From Rhizophagus irregularis (taxonomy: Eukaryota; Glomeromycota; Glomeromycetes; Glomerales; Glomeraceae), in assembly GCF_026210795.1 (NCBI RefSeq), contig NC_089438.1, forward strand, positions 3,927,501 to 3,991,500: DNA of 64,000 bases. The letters are read 5' to 3'. Both the position numbers and the translations under genes were made by a program. Positions 47,050-58,982 of this stretch are shown here, piece by piece. The first letter of the stretch is position 1. Each line of letters starts with the position of its first letter. Below the pieces are notes generated by a model. The model made no database searches. It saw only the letters and a list, made by a program, of their open reading frames with translations, and was not told where the DNA came from.

Positions 47050-48750
47050 ATGACATACTCAAAATTATTTTCAGGAAATTCATCTGAATTAGGAAATTTA
47101 CCTGAGTTATTATGTGAAATTATACAATATTTTAGGAATGATTTATCAACATTGTATTCATGTGTTTTAGTCAACAAATTATGGTGTCGCTTAGCAATTC
47201 CATTGTTATGGGAAGATCCATTTTCAATTTATGCACAAAATTTTCAATTTATTGACATTTACTTATGTAATTTAAATGAGGATGATAAAACAAAATTTAA
47301 TGAATATGTAAAACAAAAATTAGCGAATATAGAATCAATATCAAATTGCTCGAGTACATTATTCAATTATACTAGTTTTATTAAATGTTTAAATACACAT
47401 AAAGTTGTTTGTTCTATTGAAAAATGGCGCTCAGCTTTAATGAATAATAATTGGATCTCTCAATATTAGTTTATAGATTACTATTTAAAATGTTTATTGA
47501 AAATGAAGGAAATTTACATTCTTTTGAAGTTGAAGTATGTACATCCAATGATTGTAATTGTCTTAAAGATATTATGGAATTAATTTTACAAAATCCAAAT
47601 TTTAATTGCAATATTAGAAATTTAATGTTTTCTATAGATGTTATAGATCTTAATACAAATATCTTTTCTTTACTAAAATTTTTATGTTTTAATTGTAATT
47701 CAATCTCATCATTTTATATTGGTTATGAATTTAAAGAGAGTAATTACACCTTATTTGAAAAATGTTTAACACAAATAAACCTTTAATACACAACAGAATC
47801 TCGAAAAAATTTCATTTGAATGTGATGACTTTGTATTATACAATTTATTTTCATCATTAAAAAATTCCAGTATTTCAAATACTTTGAAAATAATTACATT
47901 CTATAAAATTGATTTTAAGAAAATAATTATTAATATTCAAGAAATATTCAATCAATTGAATATTTTAGAAACTATTCATATTATTTATTGTAGTGCTTTA
48001 AATTCTGATTTTGTCCAACAAATTATTAATGTTATTAGGCCATTCAAATTAAAATCTTTGATCCTAAGCCATCATCCTTTTCAAGTTGAATCATTACAAT
48101 TGTTATTACAAAAATTTGGTAGTGATTTAGAAAATTTTGAATTTGGAAAATATAATTTCAGTGATGAATCAAAACAAAAATTATTCAAATCAATTATAGA
48201 ATATTGTACAAAAATTAAATATTTTTCATTAAAAGATATTAATTTTAATCTAGCACTTAACCTAATTGAAAATATTAAAAAACAAAATCTTAATTATCTT
48301 AATATAAGTTTTGATTATTATGGTGATGACTACAAATCAGAAAATTTAGGACAAATTCTTCCTACTAAATTAGAATTTTTAAAATTAGATAATATTAAAT
48401 CAAGTGATTTGAAAAAATTTTTAGAAAATTCTCAAGATACTTTTATCAAAAGGTTATTTATTAGAACTAAAGTTCAACGGAAATACTTAGATAGTTTGCC
48501 TTATATAAAAAAATACATTATGAAAAAGAAAAGGGTTAAATATTTAGCCATATTATTTGATAATAATGAATTTATTTTTTATCAAGGTTCGCTTTCTTTT
48601 AATGACTTGTACACTCACTTTAATGATTTTTGTAACTTTGTTAATAAAGACTTGGTTTCTTTGGAAGATGAAGTAAAAGAATTTGAATTATATAATATTA
48701 AAGTTCAAAAATATGATATTAAAGCTATTTGTGAACAATTAGTTGGGTGA
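47050..48750 (+). pseudogene. F-box gene with two compensating frameshifts
   Basis: Starts MTYSKLFSGNSSELGNLPE; residues 15-60 form an F-box (LPELLCEIIQYFRND, then SCVLVNKLWCRLAIPLLW). The first frame stops at 47467-47469. Family-like sequence continues in another frame (LVYRLLFKMFIENEGNLHSF) to 47784-47786, then returns to the first frame (QQNLEKISFECDDF) and runs open to TGA at 48748-48750. Total potential length is about 565 codons, like intact F-box/LRR genes. Two indels that cancel could be real decay or two sequencing errors in A/T runs. If real, only the short F-box part could be made. The promoter looks intact. Confidence 0.7.
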
Positions 48751-50057
48751 AACAAAATATTTTTTAACTTTATATATATAATTTACATGATGACTTTTGA
48801 TTTTTGAAATTAGAAAGTATCTCTGTTCACTAAATCTTTAAATAACTTTGAAGTCCATTGTCTCTAAAATAGCTGTTATAGTTATTTGAGTTATTATAAG
48901 TAGTGATTAAAAAATACGATCACACAGTTACAAAATATTATATTTTTTTTCTTATGATATGGTACAAAAAAAAAATAATAAATTTTTTTTATATGCAATA
49001 AAAAATATTTTAAATATTAGTAGGTAAGTCAGCTCCTATTAAATGTCACTGTAATAAATATTTTGTAATAGTTAACATTTTTTTAGAGAAAGAATAGGAA
49101 TAATTTTTTATCTGATCATGTTACAATAAAACAGAGAAAAAAATTTAAATTGATATTCCTTCTTGTTAAATTTGTTAAATTTTAGTTAAATTTTACAGGT
49201 AATACAAATATATATGCCAGCAAAGTCACGTGGAGCGGAAAAGTGATGGTGATACTTGGTAAATGGTGAAAATCGGCCATCCTTAACCTGATCCACCGGT
49301 CCAGTTGCTTATCCTTGACCGATCAAATTTGATTGGACAACCTATTTTGATTAGTATCGTGGATTATTTTTCAGATTACCGCATGTATTTTTCCTTCTCT
49401 CTTCCGTAATACTCGTAATACTCATGTTTTCATATTTCACTTTTTATTTTTATTAAAAAATATTATTTTTGGTTATATCATAGTTGAATAATAAATATTG
49501 CTAATATTGCTATTTTTTATCACGAAGCTATGGCATTTTCACAACTATATTAACTCTGTTGACAATTTTTACATTGGAACACTCTTAGAATTGACTCCGA
49601 AAGATAGAAATATTTTAATAATTATTTAATTATATTTATTTATGAATTATGAGTTTTGTAACAATAAAACGTAAACTTTTTTTAAAATATTATTAAAATA
49701 TAAATAAAGTTATAGTATATATTGCTATTTGTGTATAAAATACAAATATTCAAACATAAAGTTTGCTCGCCAGACAAATCGTTAGTTGTTTCGCTCAAAA
49801 AAATTACTTTGAGTTGAATTTTGTTTTCTTCACTCCCTTTTTAAAAAATAACTTCACGAAATTTTTTCTAAGGCAAATGTTACACAAACCAATCTTCATC
49901 CAATCAATTTGAGCATCCAGACCATGGTCCAGGCTCGTGAAAATCCCTATTATTTGTCACATGCTTAACACCGATATGGAATGATCACCATGGAACTTGA
50001 TGGAAAGGTCATTGTCAATGAGTCAAGGAGTCTAATTATTAAATGGATCCGATCTCA
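48751..50057. other. Spacer; 5' flank of hydrolase copy 6
   Basis: From 49312 (ACCGATCAAATTTGATTGG) it matches 58266 onward, the flank of copy 7. The earlier part is A+T-rich without a gene. Confidence 0.5.
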
Positions 50058-50066
50058 TATAAATAG
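50058..50066 (+). promoter_or_regulatory. TATA box of hydrolase copy 6
   Basis: TATAAATAG 57 bp before the ATG. Confidence 0.6.
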
Positions 50067-50114
50067 AAACATTATTTGTACTGAAACTTTCACATTATAG
50101 TTTTACTCTTAAAA

Positions 50115-52006
50115 ATGTTCGAATTTTTAAATAATACACTATTGTTTAACATTTCTTTAATAATAAAATATTATCTTATCGGACCACCTAAACCTTCATG
50201 GGATTTAAAATTTTATCAAATTTGGGCAATGATAAAATCAATGTTCGAAAATACTACTATGACAATTGAGCAAAAACAAAGTGCTAGTTTTCGACCTGAT
50301 CCTACACCAGCTGGTGTGATGATAAATGAATTCAAAATAAATAATAAATATTGACATGAAGCTCAAGTTCATCTTAATGAAATTTTGAAACCTTACGAAC
50401 ATGTCTTAGATCCTGAATGGAAAAATTTGAAAGATGATGGAATTAACGCCGAATAGGTTCACGTTCCCAATGATGGATGGGAAAAAAGAGAAATTAGGAA
50501 AACTATTTTGTACTTTCATGGTGGAGCTTATTATTTGCGTAATAAAGATTCTAGTCGTAATTTTACTTGTTCTTTAGCAAAATGGACAAATGCAAGAGTT
50601 TTAGGTAAATCAAAATCTTAAAAGAATGAAATATTTAATAAATTTTTATTTTATTTATACCTAACTAAAATTTTATTTTATAGCAATCAGTTATCGGCTT
50701 GCACCTCAAAATCCATTCCCTGCCGCATTACACGATGCATTTGCTGCTTATTTGTACCTCTTAAATCCTCCAAAAGATACGGGATTAGAACCTTTAAATC
50801 CAAAAAATATTGTATTTGCTGGTATTAGTGCTGGAGGCGGTTTAAGTTTGGCTCTTGGTCTTGCTATACGTGATGCTGGTTTGCCATCATGCGCTGGTAT
50901 CAGCTGTTGGGTAAATAAGGGATTGATTTTTTTTATTGTGTTGAATTACTAACCAATTTACATGATTATATTGTATCACGTTACAGGGCCCGTGGGTTGA
51001 CCTTACACATAGTACTCCTTCAAATCTAGATGACGAATGTGCTGATTTTATGCCAAAATTCAAAGGAAGTAATATTATTCAAGCAAAATCTCAAGTTCTT
51101 AGTGAATATAAAGAAAAAACTGCTGCCCTCACAGAAAAGATTAAGAAACAAAATCTTGGCCCCAAAATTTGGCATGATTCTTTTGATAGACCTGATGGAG
51201 TATTGCAATTCTATGCACCTAATGAAGGTCTAGCAATTCCATATGTTAGTCCAATGTTAGCTGAAAGCTTAGGAAATTTGCCTCCTTTATTATTGGTGAG
51301 AAAAGGTATTTCTTATTAATTCTCTCTTAGATAACTTTGCACTAAGTAAAAAAATATATTTAAATAATACAGGTTACAGGAGATGAAGAAAGAATACGAG
51401 ATGAAATAATTTATCTCGCCCATAGATCTGCTGAACCAACTAAATATAAGGGTCCATCTTATAATGCTGGTAAATTTGAAAAATCTCCATTCCAAACTCC
51501 GACAAATACTACACTCGAAATATATGAAGAAATGCCTCACGTATTCCAAGTAAAGAGCATTTATTTTAAAATAGAAAAATGTACTTTTGTGCAATTATTT
51601 TTATTAAAATTAATTCTTTTATTAATATATCCTAGATGATGGAACATTTTAGCACTACAAAGTCGTATGAACGTACATCTGAATTCATAGATAGAGTGAT
51701 AAATTCTCCTAACGAGCCACTTCCTCCTTCCTCTTATAATTATATAAGTATTAAGGGAGAATTTAATCCTTTAAAAGAACATCATAAAAAGGTTCTTGAT
51801 TGGGAAGAAATTGGTATTGTACCAAGTGTCACACGAAATGAATTCAATTCTACTACCTCACATATATTGTAAGTAAATCAATAATTAAATTTAAATTTAT
51901 AATATAATAAAAATATGTTAATTTACTTGAAAATTTCTTTTTTAGGACACCAAAACTTCTTATATCCATCGGTATTATCAGTGTTCTCGCTTATATTCTT
52001 TATTGA
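50115..52006 (+). pseudogene. Alpha/beta hydrolase copy 6 with nonsense mutations
   Basis: All six exons can be aligned: 50115-50604, 50684-50910, 50987-51295, 51373-51549, 51636-51868, 51946-52006. Exon 1 has two in-frame stops: TGA at 50352-50354 (copy 7 has AAA) and TAG at 50454-50456 (copy 7 has TGG). The nucleophile elbow is GISAGG, losing the Asp of GDSAGG. All splice sites and lengths are kept and the remaining frame is open, so inactivation is recent. Exon 6 would encode the membrane anchor LLISIGIISVLAYILY. A 3.2-kb element is inserted about 100 bp after the stop codon. No active enzyme is expected. Confidence 0.85.
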
Positions 52007-52110
52007 TTTATTTTTTTATTTATTTGTTTATATATTTTTTTTTTTATGTTTTATTTTTTTTTACTTTGTAAGTTATTAAAATATTCGCATACTGAATTAT
52101 CTATCATAAA

Positions 52111-55100
52111 ATCACAGTATATGAATTGGGGATCAGTTTAAATAAATTTTATTTTATTTTATTTCATTTTATATTAAGGAGAATTACAATGAAGGAATCG
52201 CTATTATAATTAAGAAAAAGTGCAAGACACTATAAAAACCTCGCCCCAAAATAATGACAAAAATCACTTAAGTGGCCCCTTACTAATTTTGGAAGACTAT
52301 CCAGGACTCCGACCAAGCTAGGATAGGAAAAACGAAATAAATAACGCACTGGGGAAAAAGAGTATGAGAAAAATAATGGGAAAGAGTGAAAAAAAATTAA
52401 AGCTAAAAAAAACCCGAAGAACTGAACTTACAACTACCCACAAACACCTAACCACCACCTTTAAGTTCACCAGCACACCAACTGTGGTTTCTACAAAAGA
52501 AGAAACAGAAGGAGGTCAAAATTTGTTTCGGAATGATGACGGAGCGCCTGCTGATCTCTAGAAGTATTTTCCTCAAAATCTAAGAAAGGAGATTCAGGAT
52601 TAATTCCAGCAAGGAACGCGTATTGTTCATTTTCTAATGCTTCTTGGAGTTATCACGTGACTTAGTCGAAAGAGGTAGATTGCTTAGAATCCGCCTTTTT
52701 CCACTTGCTGGATTTCGAGTTTTGCTTTTTGTCTTGTTTAGACGTGTGCGATTGTTTCTTGAATGGGGTTTGTGAGGTTGGCTTCCAAATATGCTTGGCT
52801 TCCATAAACGAATGGAGGTCTTTCTGCGATTCAAAATACGCAATCACAATTTTTTTTCCCACCATCAGGAGTTATATTTTTTGTAGAGTCTATGTAATAT
52901 CTATAATACTATATATATCCAATGTAAATTTATTATATAAATATTTTATATAATTGTAGAAATATTATAGATATTCTGCATAAAATTAGCATAAATATAG
53001 AATTATTTAGATATAAATTTATGAATAATTTATAGTTAAGTAAATTTTATACGAGTATTAATATAAAATTGCATGTTAGTTAAATATAAATTTATATGTA
53101 ATTTACAGTTAAATAAATATTATATGGATAGTATTTATATAAAATTTTCATATAAATATATTTTATTTAATTTTCATATACAGTATGTGTAAAACTACTA
53201 ACACAATATATAAAAAATTTTATCAATATAGTACGGACCTAAAATTTCGTGGAAAATACATACTATGGACAATGACCGTAATGCAGCGAGTTCGTCGAGG
53301 AGTAGCAGTTGATGCGGGTCATTTGTTACTATGCAGATAAGTGATCATTTTTTCAAAATCGGGTAATGGTCCTACTCAGTCCTACTCGGTCTGGTCTAAG
53401 CCGGTCCCGGTCTTTGTAGGACTGGACCGCGGTCATTGCTCATTTGTGGTGCAGTAGGACCATCTTGCTTTAAACTGTGGTGGTTTTTGATTAAACCTTT
53501 TATGTGAATTTTTCCTTCCTAAATCACTTAACCTAGAATAGTCCCAACTTTCATTATCTTCATTTTTAAATTCTTTGTCAATTTTTTATATTTAATTCAA
53601 CATCATCTTCTACTTCTGCAACTTCTTATAATTCTGAACCCATACATCTTCTCATCTTTTTTTCTTCGTTACTTTCTTTCACTGCAGAATCGTATAATGA
53701 ATTTATTTCAAATATTTTTCTATAATTTTTAAATTTATGTATGTACTATGTATTTGTATATTTTAATCGTATATCTGTGCACTTTTTAGATCTTTATTTT
53801 TAAAAACATACTCATTTTAAGCACGTGATTATACGATTCGCTCCAACTATCCCTCCTACTTTATCTATATAGTCTCTTTATTTTTATTATTGCCATCAAC
53901 CTCTTTCCGTTCATTGTGTCATTATCATATTTCTTTTATACCTCCTAAAATATCTACCTCTAATCTAATGTCAAAATCTCTACAAAATACTCAAATTCTC
54001 TATAACATTATTCGTTATCGGAAAAAGATATCAGTACCAATGATGTCATGATTATTCTGTTGGAATGTCGATCACTCTCTTGTCACAAGATTTACATTTC
54101 ACATACTTTTAGTGTCTTAGATCTCACTATTTGGAAATCAAGTGACAAAGTCCGGTGGTGGTTGAAATCAGAAACTTCTATTGATGAAGATGATGAGTCG
54201 CCAGTCACTCGCTACTTTTTCAAATTGCTACAAAATTTGTGTTTGATAAAAACGCAACTAAGAATAATACTTTTGTAATTAAAGCATGTGTTCAAAATAT
54301 GTTAGATCCTGAACACCAAAGACTGAAATGGACGAAGATTATATTATTTCAAAATTAAATCAACATGCAGTAAGTATAATATAAATTCAATATTAATTAT
54401 TATATATAATTTTTTTTATAAACGTGATATTTTTTTTATAGGATAATGAATGTAATAATGATGATGATTTTATTTCAATATTATTAGATGATTGTAAAAT
54501 TTAATAGCTATAGAACAATATAATTGTATAATATTTCAAAGTAGACAACGATAAATTTGCAATTTTAATATTAAATATAATACTTATATAAAAGATACTG
54601 TACATATAATTTTATTTGAATTTAAAATAAAAAATTTGTATAACTTTACATAAATCTATTTTACACATAAAATCATATTCACATGAAATCCACGTTGGGT
54701 ACTTAAAACTACATAGAATAGTATATGTAGATTTTTATTTTTATTTTTATTTTTATTTTTAAAATATAGACACGACTGGAGTATAACGTTACATAAGAAT
54801 AGTTATAAACTAATAGTCTATTAAATTCTAAGCTAATGATAAAACCCAACCTCTCGGGAGAAGCCCGAAGAAGTCGTCCTGCCTGATTATTTAAAAAAAC
54901 AACCCAGACATAACCTAAGTCGTGAAAGGACTATCTAAAGAAAAAGTCGAACTAAAAAAATTAAAATTAAAATTACAATGAAAAGAAAAATTATATATAT
55001 CTAACTCGAAACTACTAGGTTGCCGGATAGAAGATAACCATCCACCAGAATGTAAGTACACAGGATCAACCACATCGGTAGTGCTGAGGTAGTTATTGGA

Positions 55101-55272
55101 TGAGTAGATGGAGGCGCGAAAGACCATGGATGATGTGCGCGAGAATTAGAGCCATCTGAGGGTGAGTTATTCATCCATAAGTGTGAAAGAGGCGGATCCT
55201 GTGACTGGACTGAGGCAATATGTGCAGCTCTAGAGCGAGTAGGTTTTGTTCGTGTTTTATTCGATATGAATC
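52111..55272. mobile_element. 3.2-kb insertion in the copy 6 flank
   Basis: The matching flank of copy 7 reads continuously (CTATCATAAATAAAAATT near 61083), whereas copy 6 is split with CATAAA at both edges (52105-52110 and 55273-55278), a likely 6-bp target duplication. The insert has a minus-strand Lys/Ser-rich fragment (52662-52865), a 70-bp repeat shared with 26975-27050, G+C-richer stretches (53330-53460, 54840-55240) and a short TTTTA tandem run (~54728-54760). No complete transposase or reverse transcriptase, and no matching terminal repeats seen. It could be a degraded LINE or several nested elements. Confidence 0.55.
52662..52865 (-). pseudogene. Fragment of a Lys/Ser-rich protein inside the insertion
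   Basis: Open for 67 codons on the minus strand: VIAYFESQKDLHSFMEAKH then a basic Ser/Gln-rich tail. The first part looks structured and the tail resembles the linker of a transposon coat or nucleic-acid-binding protein. The reading frame then ends. Not assigned to a family. Confidence 0.25.
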
Positions 55273-55278
55273 CATAAA

Positions 55279-57049
55279 TAAAAATTGCATATTTTTTTGG
55301 TCATGTGTTAAGGTCACGTGATGAAATACGTTATGATTCGGTTATTTTAACTATGGCGCCATGCGTAATTATCAGGGATGCTTGAGAATTTTACAAGTAC
55401 GATAACTTCACAATGTACTTGTATCTTTATACATACTTAGGTATGATACCAAAATTTATAAAAAGTTACTTACAACATCCAGTAGAGTTTTAAGAACATG
55501 TAATAACAAGTATAATATCTTTATTTAAATATTAAAATATTAAATAACAATTAATTATAGATATAATAGAACTGCCATATTTCATTCTCTTTAATATTTA
55601 CTGGCATAATGATATAAAGTTTATTTATTATAATTTTTTCAATAAAATATACGTTTTTGTGATATATTATTATACAATTGTATTCGTCTACATAATTTTT
55701 TTTTTAAAAAAAATTATACGTTATTTAGTTCATTTTTTAGTACTTACAAAGAATCAAGGTCTGATGAGTTATCAAATTATTTATATCAATATATTCAGAA
55801 AACATATTAAAACATATATATTAAGAAAAATTTTTTTACAAATAAATAAGAAAAATTGCAAGAAAGAAGTATTATCTTGGAGCTGGTAGTAGTGGATTTA
55901 TGATCATTTTTCTTATACAGTATATTATTATTTCATCCTTTTGTTAAAGGTCAGATTAAGATAATTAAAATTTGTATATCTGATATAATCGTAATAAATA
56001 TATTATCAAATTTATATTTTTTGTTTATAATAAATAGTAATTATGATAAAATAAATTAATAATAAATAAGTCGTTGACATTTTTATATTATTACTATAAT
56101 AATAATAATATACTTTGCTAACAATGCTAAATTTTCAGAATGCATTGTGCGATCCTTGTACAAGCCTTGTACAAATCTGAAAATATTTCCAACAATACAT
56201 TTTAATATTAATTTATTCACAATAAATTGTAAAATTCATAATTCTGATACATTTTTCAATGAGACTTATAATTTTTTACAATGTTTTCACAAGACTTTAC
56301 TTATGTATATATTGTACGAAATATTGTATATTGAATTTCACAATTAATTATTTATAACTTTATAACATAAATTTTACAATTAGTAGAAAAATTAGTATTA
56401 CAATCTATAATGTGATGAACAATAATTTTTAATTTTATAATTTTTAATTATAACTTTATTATAATTACAAAAGTAATCAATTCCGAAATCAACGTCTTCA
56501 TTTCCGTTTCACATTCTCGCTCTTTACCTTTGTCGTTAATCTAAATAATTCTTTTAAATTTTTTATTCAAATTATCAAAATCTTCAATTCTTTCTTTAGT
56601 TGGACCCTTTGAACTCTCTAGACTATCCGTTGCCTCATAGAATTAGAATTGTTCATCCTCCGATGTATGATTAGCATTATTGTTTGGCGTCGTCTTTTAA
56701 ATTCTCTTTTGAATTCTCCGCGTCACAAACGTACCATTCTTCAAAATAATTTCATCTTAATTTATAATTATATTAAAAACCCTATGGGCTTTTCGTAAAG
56801 TTTATATTAGATATATAAGATATATATATATGTACGTATATGAGCACATGTATACATATCATTAAAAATATAAAAAAAAAGAATTTTGTTTTTTGAGAAA
56901 CCCCCTATTTATATAAAATTACGTATCACGTGTATGTGATATAATCCGCAGTTTGAATAACTAACTTTTTTTTTTAACCTTTTTTTTTAATTTTAAACTT
57001 TTTTTTAAAACTTTTTTCTTTTTCTTTTTAATTTTTTTTTAAAACCTTT
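55279..57049. other. 3' flank of copy 6 and spacer
   Basis: 55279-56112 matches the copy 7 flank at 61088-61993. Then A+T-rich sequence with short frames (such as 56147-56347) that lack support, ending in a T/C-rich run (56965-57060). Confidence 0.45.
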
Positions 57050-58255
57050 TTTTTAAACTTTTTCCCTTTTCCTTCGTTCACCCTTCACTTCTCTTTGTAC
57101 CCTTCCTTCGTCTCTCCCTCATTCTTTCCTTCCCTTCCTTTCCCTTTTCCCTTTACTTTTACATTTCCCTTCTCTTTTCTTTCTCTTTTCCCGCTTCTCT
57201 CGCACTTTTTGTTGAAGAAATCTTAAGCGTTTTTCTCCTTAGGTGCAAATTTCTGGTAAGTTTGTCTTTTTTTTAATTGTTTCATTTTAACGAACGATTT
57301 CTAATAGTTGTTTTTATTACTTTTTTTTAGACTTCGAGTATTTAGACACGTGGGAATATGTGGGGAAATTTTTTCTTAATTATCTATTTTAATGAAACAT
57401 TTTCTAACGTTTCAAATTTTTTCTTTTTTTAGACGCTTCTTACGGTCTTCTTGGACCGGCATCATTTTTTTTTATTTGATTGTTTTTATTTTACGAACGA
57501 TTTTAATAGTACATTTAACTTTTTTTTAGACGACTTGGTTTTTCGACTATTTTGACGCGTGAGGAAATTTTTTTTTTCTTAATTATATATTTTAACGAAA
57601 CGTTTTCTAATGTTTCAGTTTTTTTTTTAGGTAGTTCTTTCGGTCTCTTTGGACGCGAAATTTTGGTAAGCTATTTAAATTTTTTTCCTTAATTGTATTG
57701 TTTTAACGAACGTTTCTAACAGTTCGTTTACTTTCTTCATCTATGCATTTCTCTAAAGTCTTTTTGGGAAATGGGATTTTGGAGTGGTAATTTTTTGTTT
57801 TTTTTCTTTGATTATTTTATTTAATGAACTTTATTAACAGTTCGTTTTTCTCAGTTTTCTCTTCTTTTAGGGTTTGCCGATTCCCCCTGGAAATGAAAGT
57901 TGATGTCATTTCTTCTGGTCTTTCTTATATTTTTGTCTTTGTTATTAACTTTTTCCTTTCTTTTTTTTGTAGGTGTAGGTTTCGATTCTTTTTTCTTTTA
58001 GGTTTCGGCGGCTTTTTCGTGTTTCTTTTTTAGGTTTTGTCGATTTCTGGGTGGATTTCATTTTATTCTCATTTTATTTGTCTTAATTACTAACAGTTGT
58101 CCTTCTTCTTTGTAGGTTTCGGTACATCTTTTTTTTTGAGGTTTTGGAAGAAGGAAGGTTTTTGTTTTTATTTTATATTTATTTTTTATGACGTCTTTGA
58201 TACTAATCTTTCTTTTTCTAGATTTTGACTTCATTTCACCCTTGGGATTCGGTGA
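57050..58255 (+). repeat. Pyrimidine-rich array of acceptor-like units (~198-bp period)
   Basis: A C/T-rich leader (57060-57230) precedes alternating segments. TTTTTTTTAGACTTCGAG-type segments (57325, 57523) and TTTTTTAGACGCTTCTTACG or TTTTTTAGGTAGTTCTTTCG segments (57425, 57622) recur about 198 bp apart, each followed by TTAACGAA(A)CG words. Later units have TTTTTAGGTTTCGG or TTTTTAGGTTTTGTCG. At least two have GTAAG-type donors (57256, 57667), so a micro-exon transcript is possible, but no start codon or joined frame could be shown. Confidence 0.5.
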
Positions 58256-58923
58256 GAAATCAGAACCCTGGACCGATCAAATTTGATTGGACAACCTATT
58301 TTGATTAGTATAGTGGATTGTTACCGCATTTATTTTTCCTTCTCTCTCTTTCGTAATACTCGATTTATATTTCATTTTTTATTTTTATTAAAAAATAATA
58401 TTTTTAGTTATATCATAGTTGAATAATAATATTGCTAATCTTGCTATTTTTTATCAACTCTGTTGACAATTTTTACATTGGAACACTCTTAGAACTGACT
58501 CTGAAAGATAGAAATATTTTAATAATTATTTAATTATATTTATTTATAAACTTTTTTAAAAATATTGTTAAAAATAAAATTATAAAGAGTACGATCCTAT
58601 ATTACTATTTGTGTATAAAATATAAATATTCAAACATAAAGTTTGCTGGCTACTAATAGATGACAAATTGTTAATTGTTTCGCTCAAAAAAATGAATTTT
58701 GTTTTCTTCACTCCCTTTTTTCTCAGACATATTACTTATATAGTGTTACACAAATAATCTTCAGTCAGACGGCTCGACGGCTCGTGAAATCCTATTTGTC
58801 ACATGATTAACTTCAGCCAAGTTCTATATGGAATGATCGCCACGGAACTTGATTGGAAAGGTTATAGATCATAGTACGTACTTTCTCAATGAGTCAATGA
58901 GTTCATTTTTAAATGAATTCTCA

Positions 58924-58932
58924 TATAAATAG
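58924..58932 (+). promoter_or_regulatory. TATA box of hydrolase copy 7
   Basis: TATAAATAG 59 bp before the ATG at 58983. Confidence 0.7.
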
Positions 58933-58982
58933 AAACATTATTTGTACTAAAACTTTCACATTGTAGTTTTACTCTTTTGAAA

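Noticed and set aside
54048-54278. 76-codon frame inside the 3.2-kb insertion
   Set aside because: No family match or partner exons. It may be a transposon fragment but I cannot support a call.
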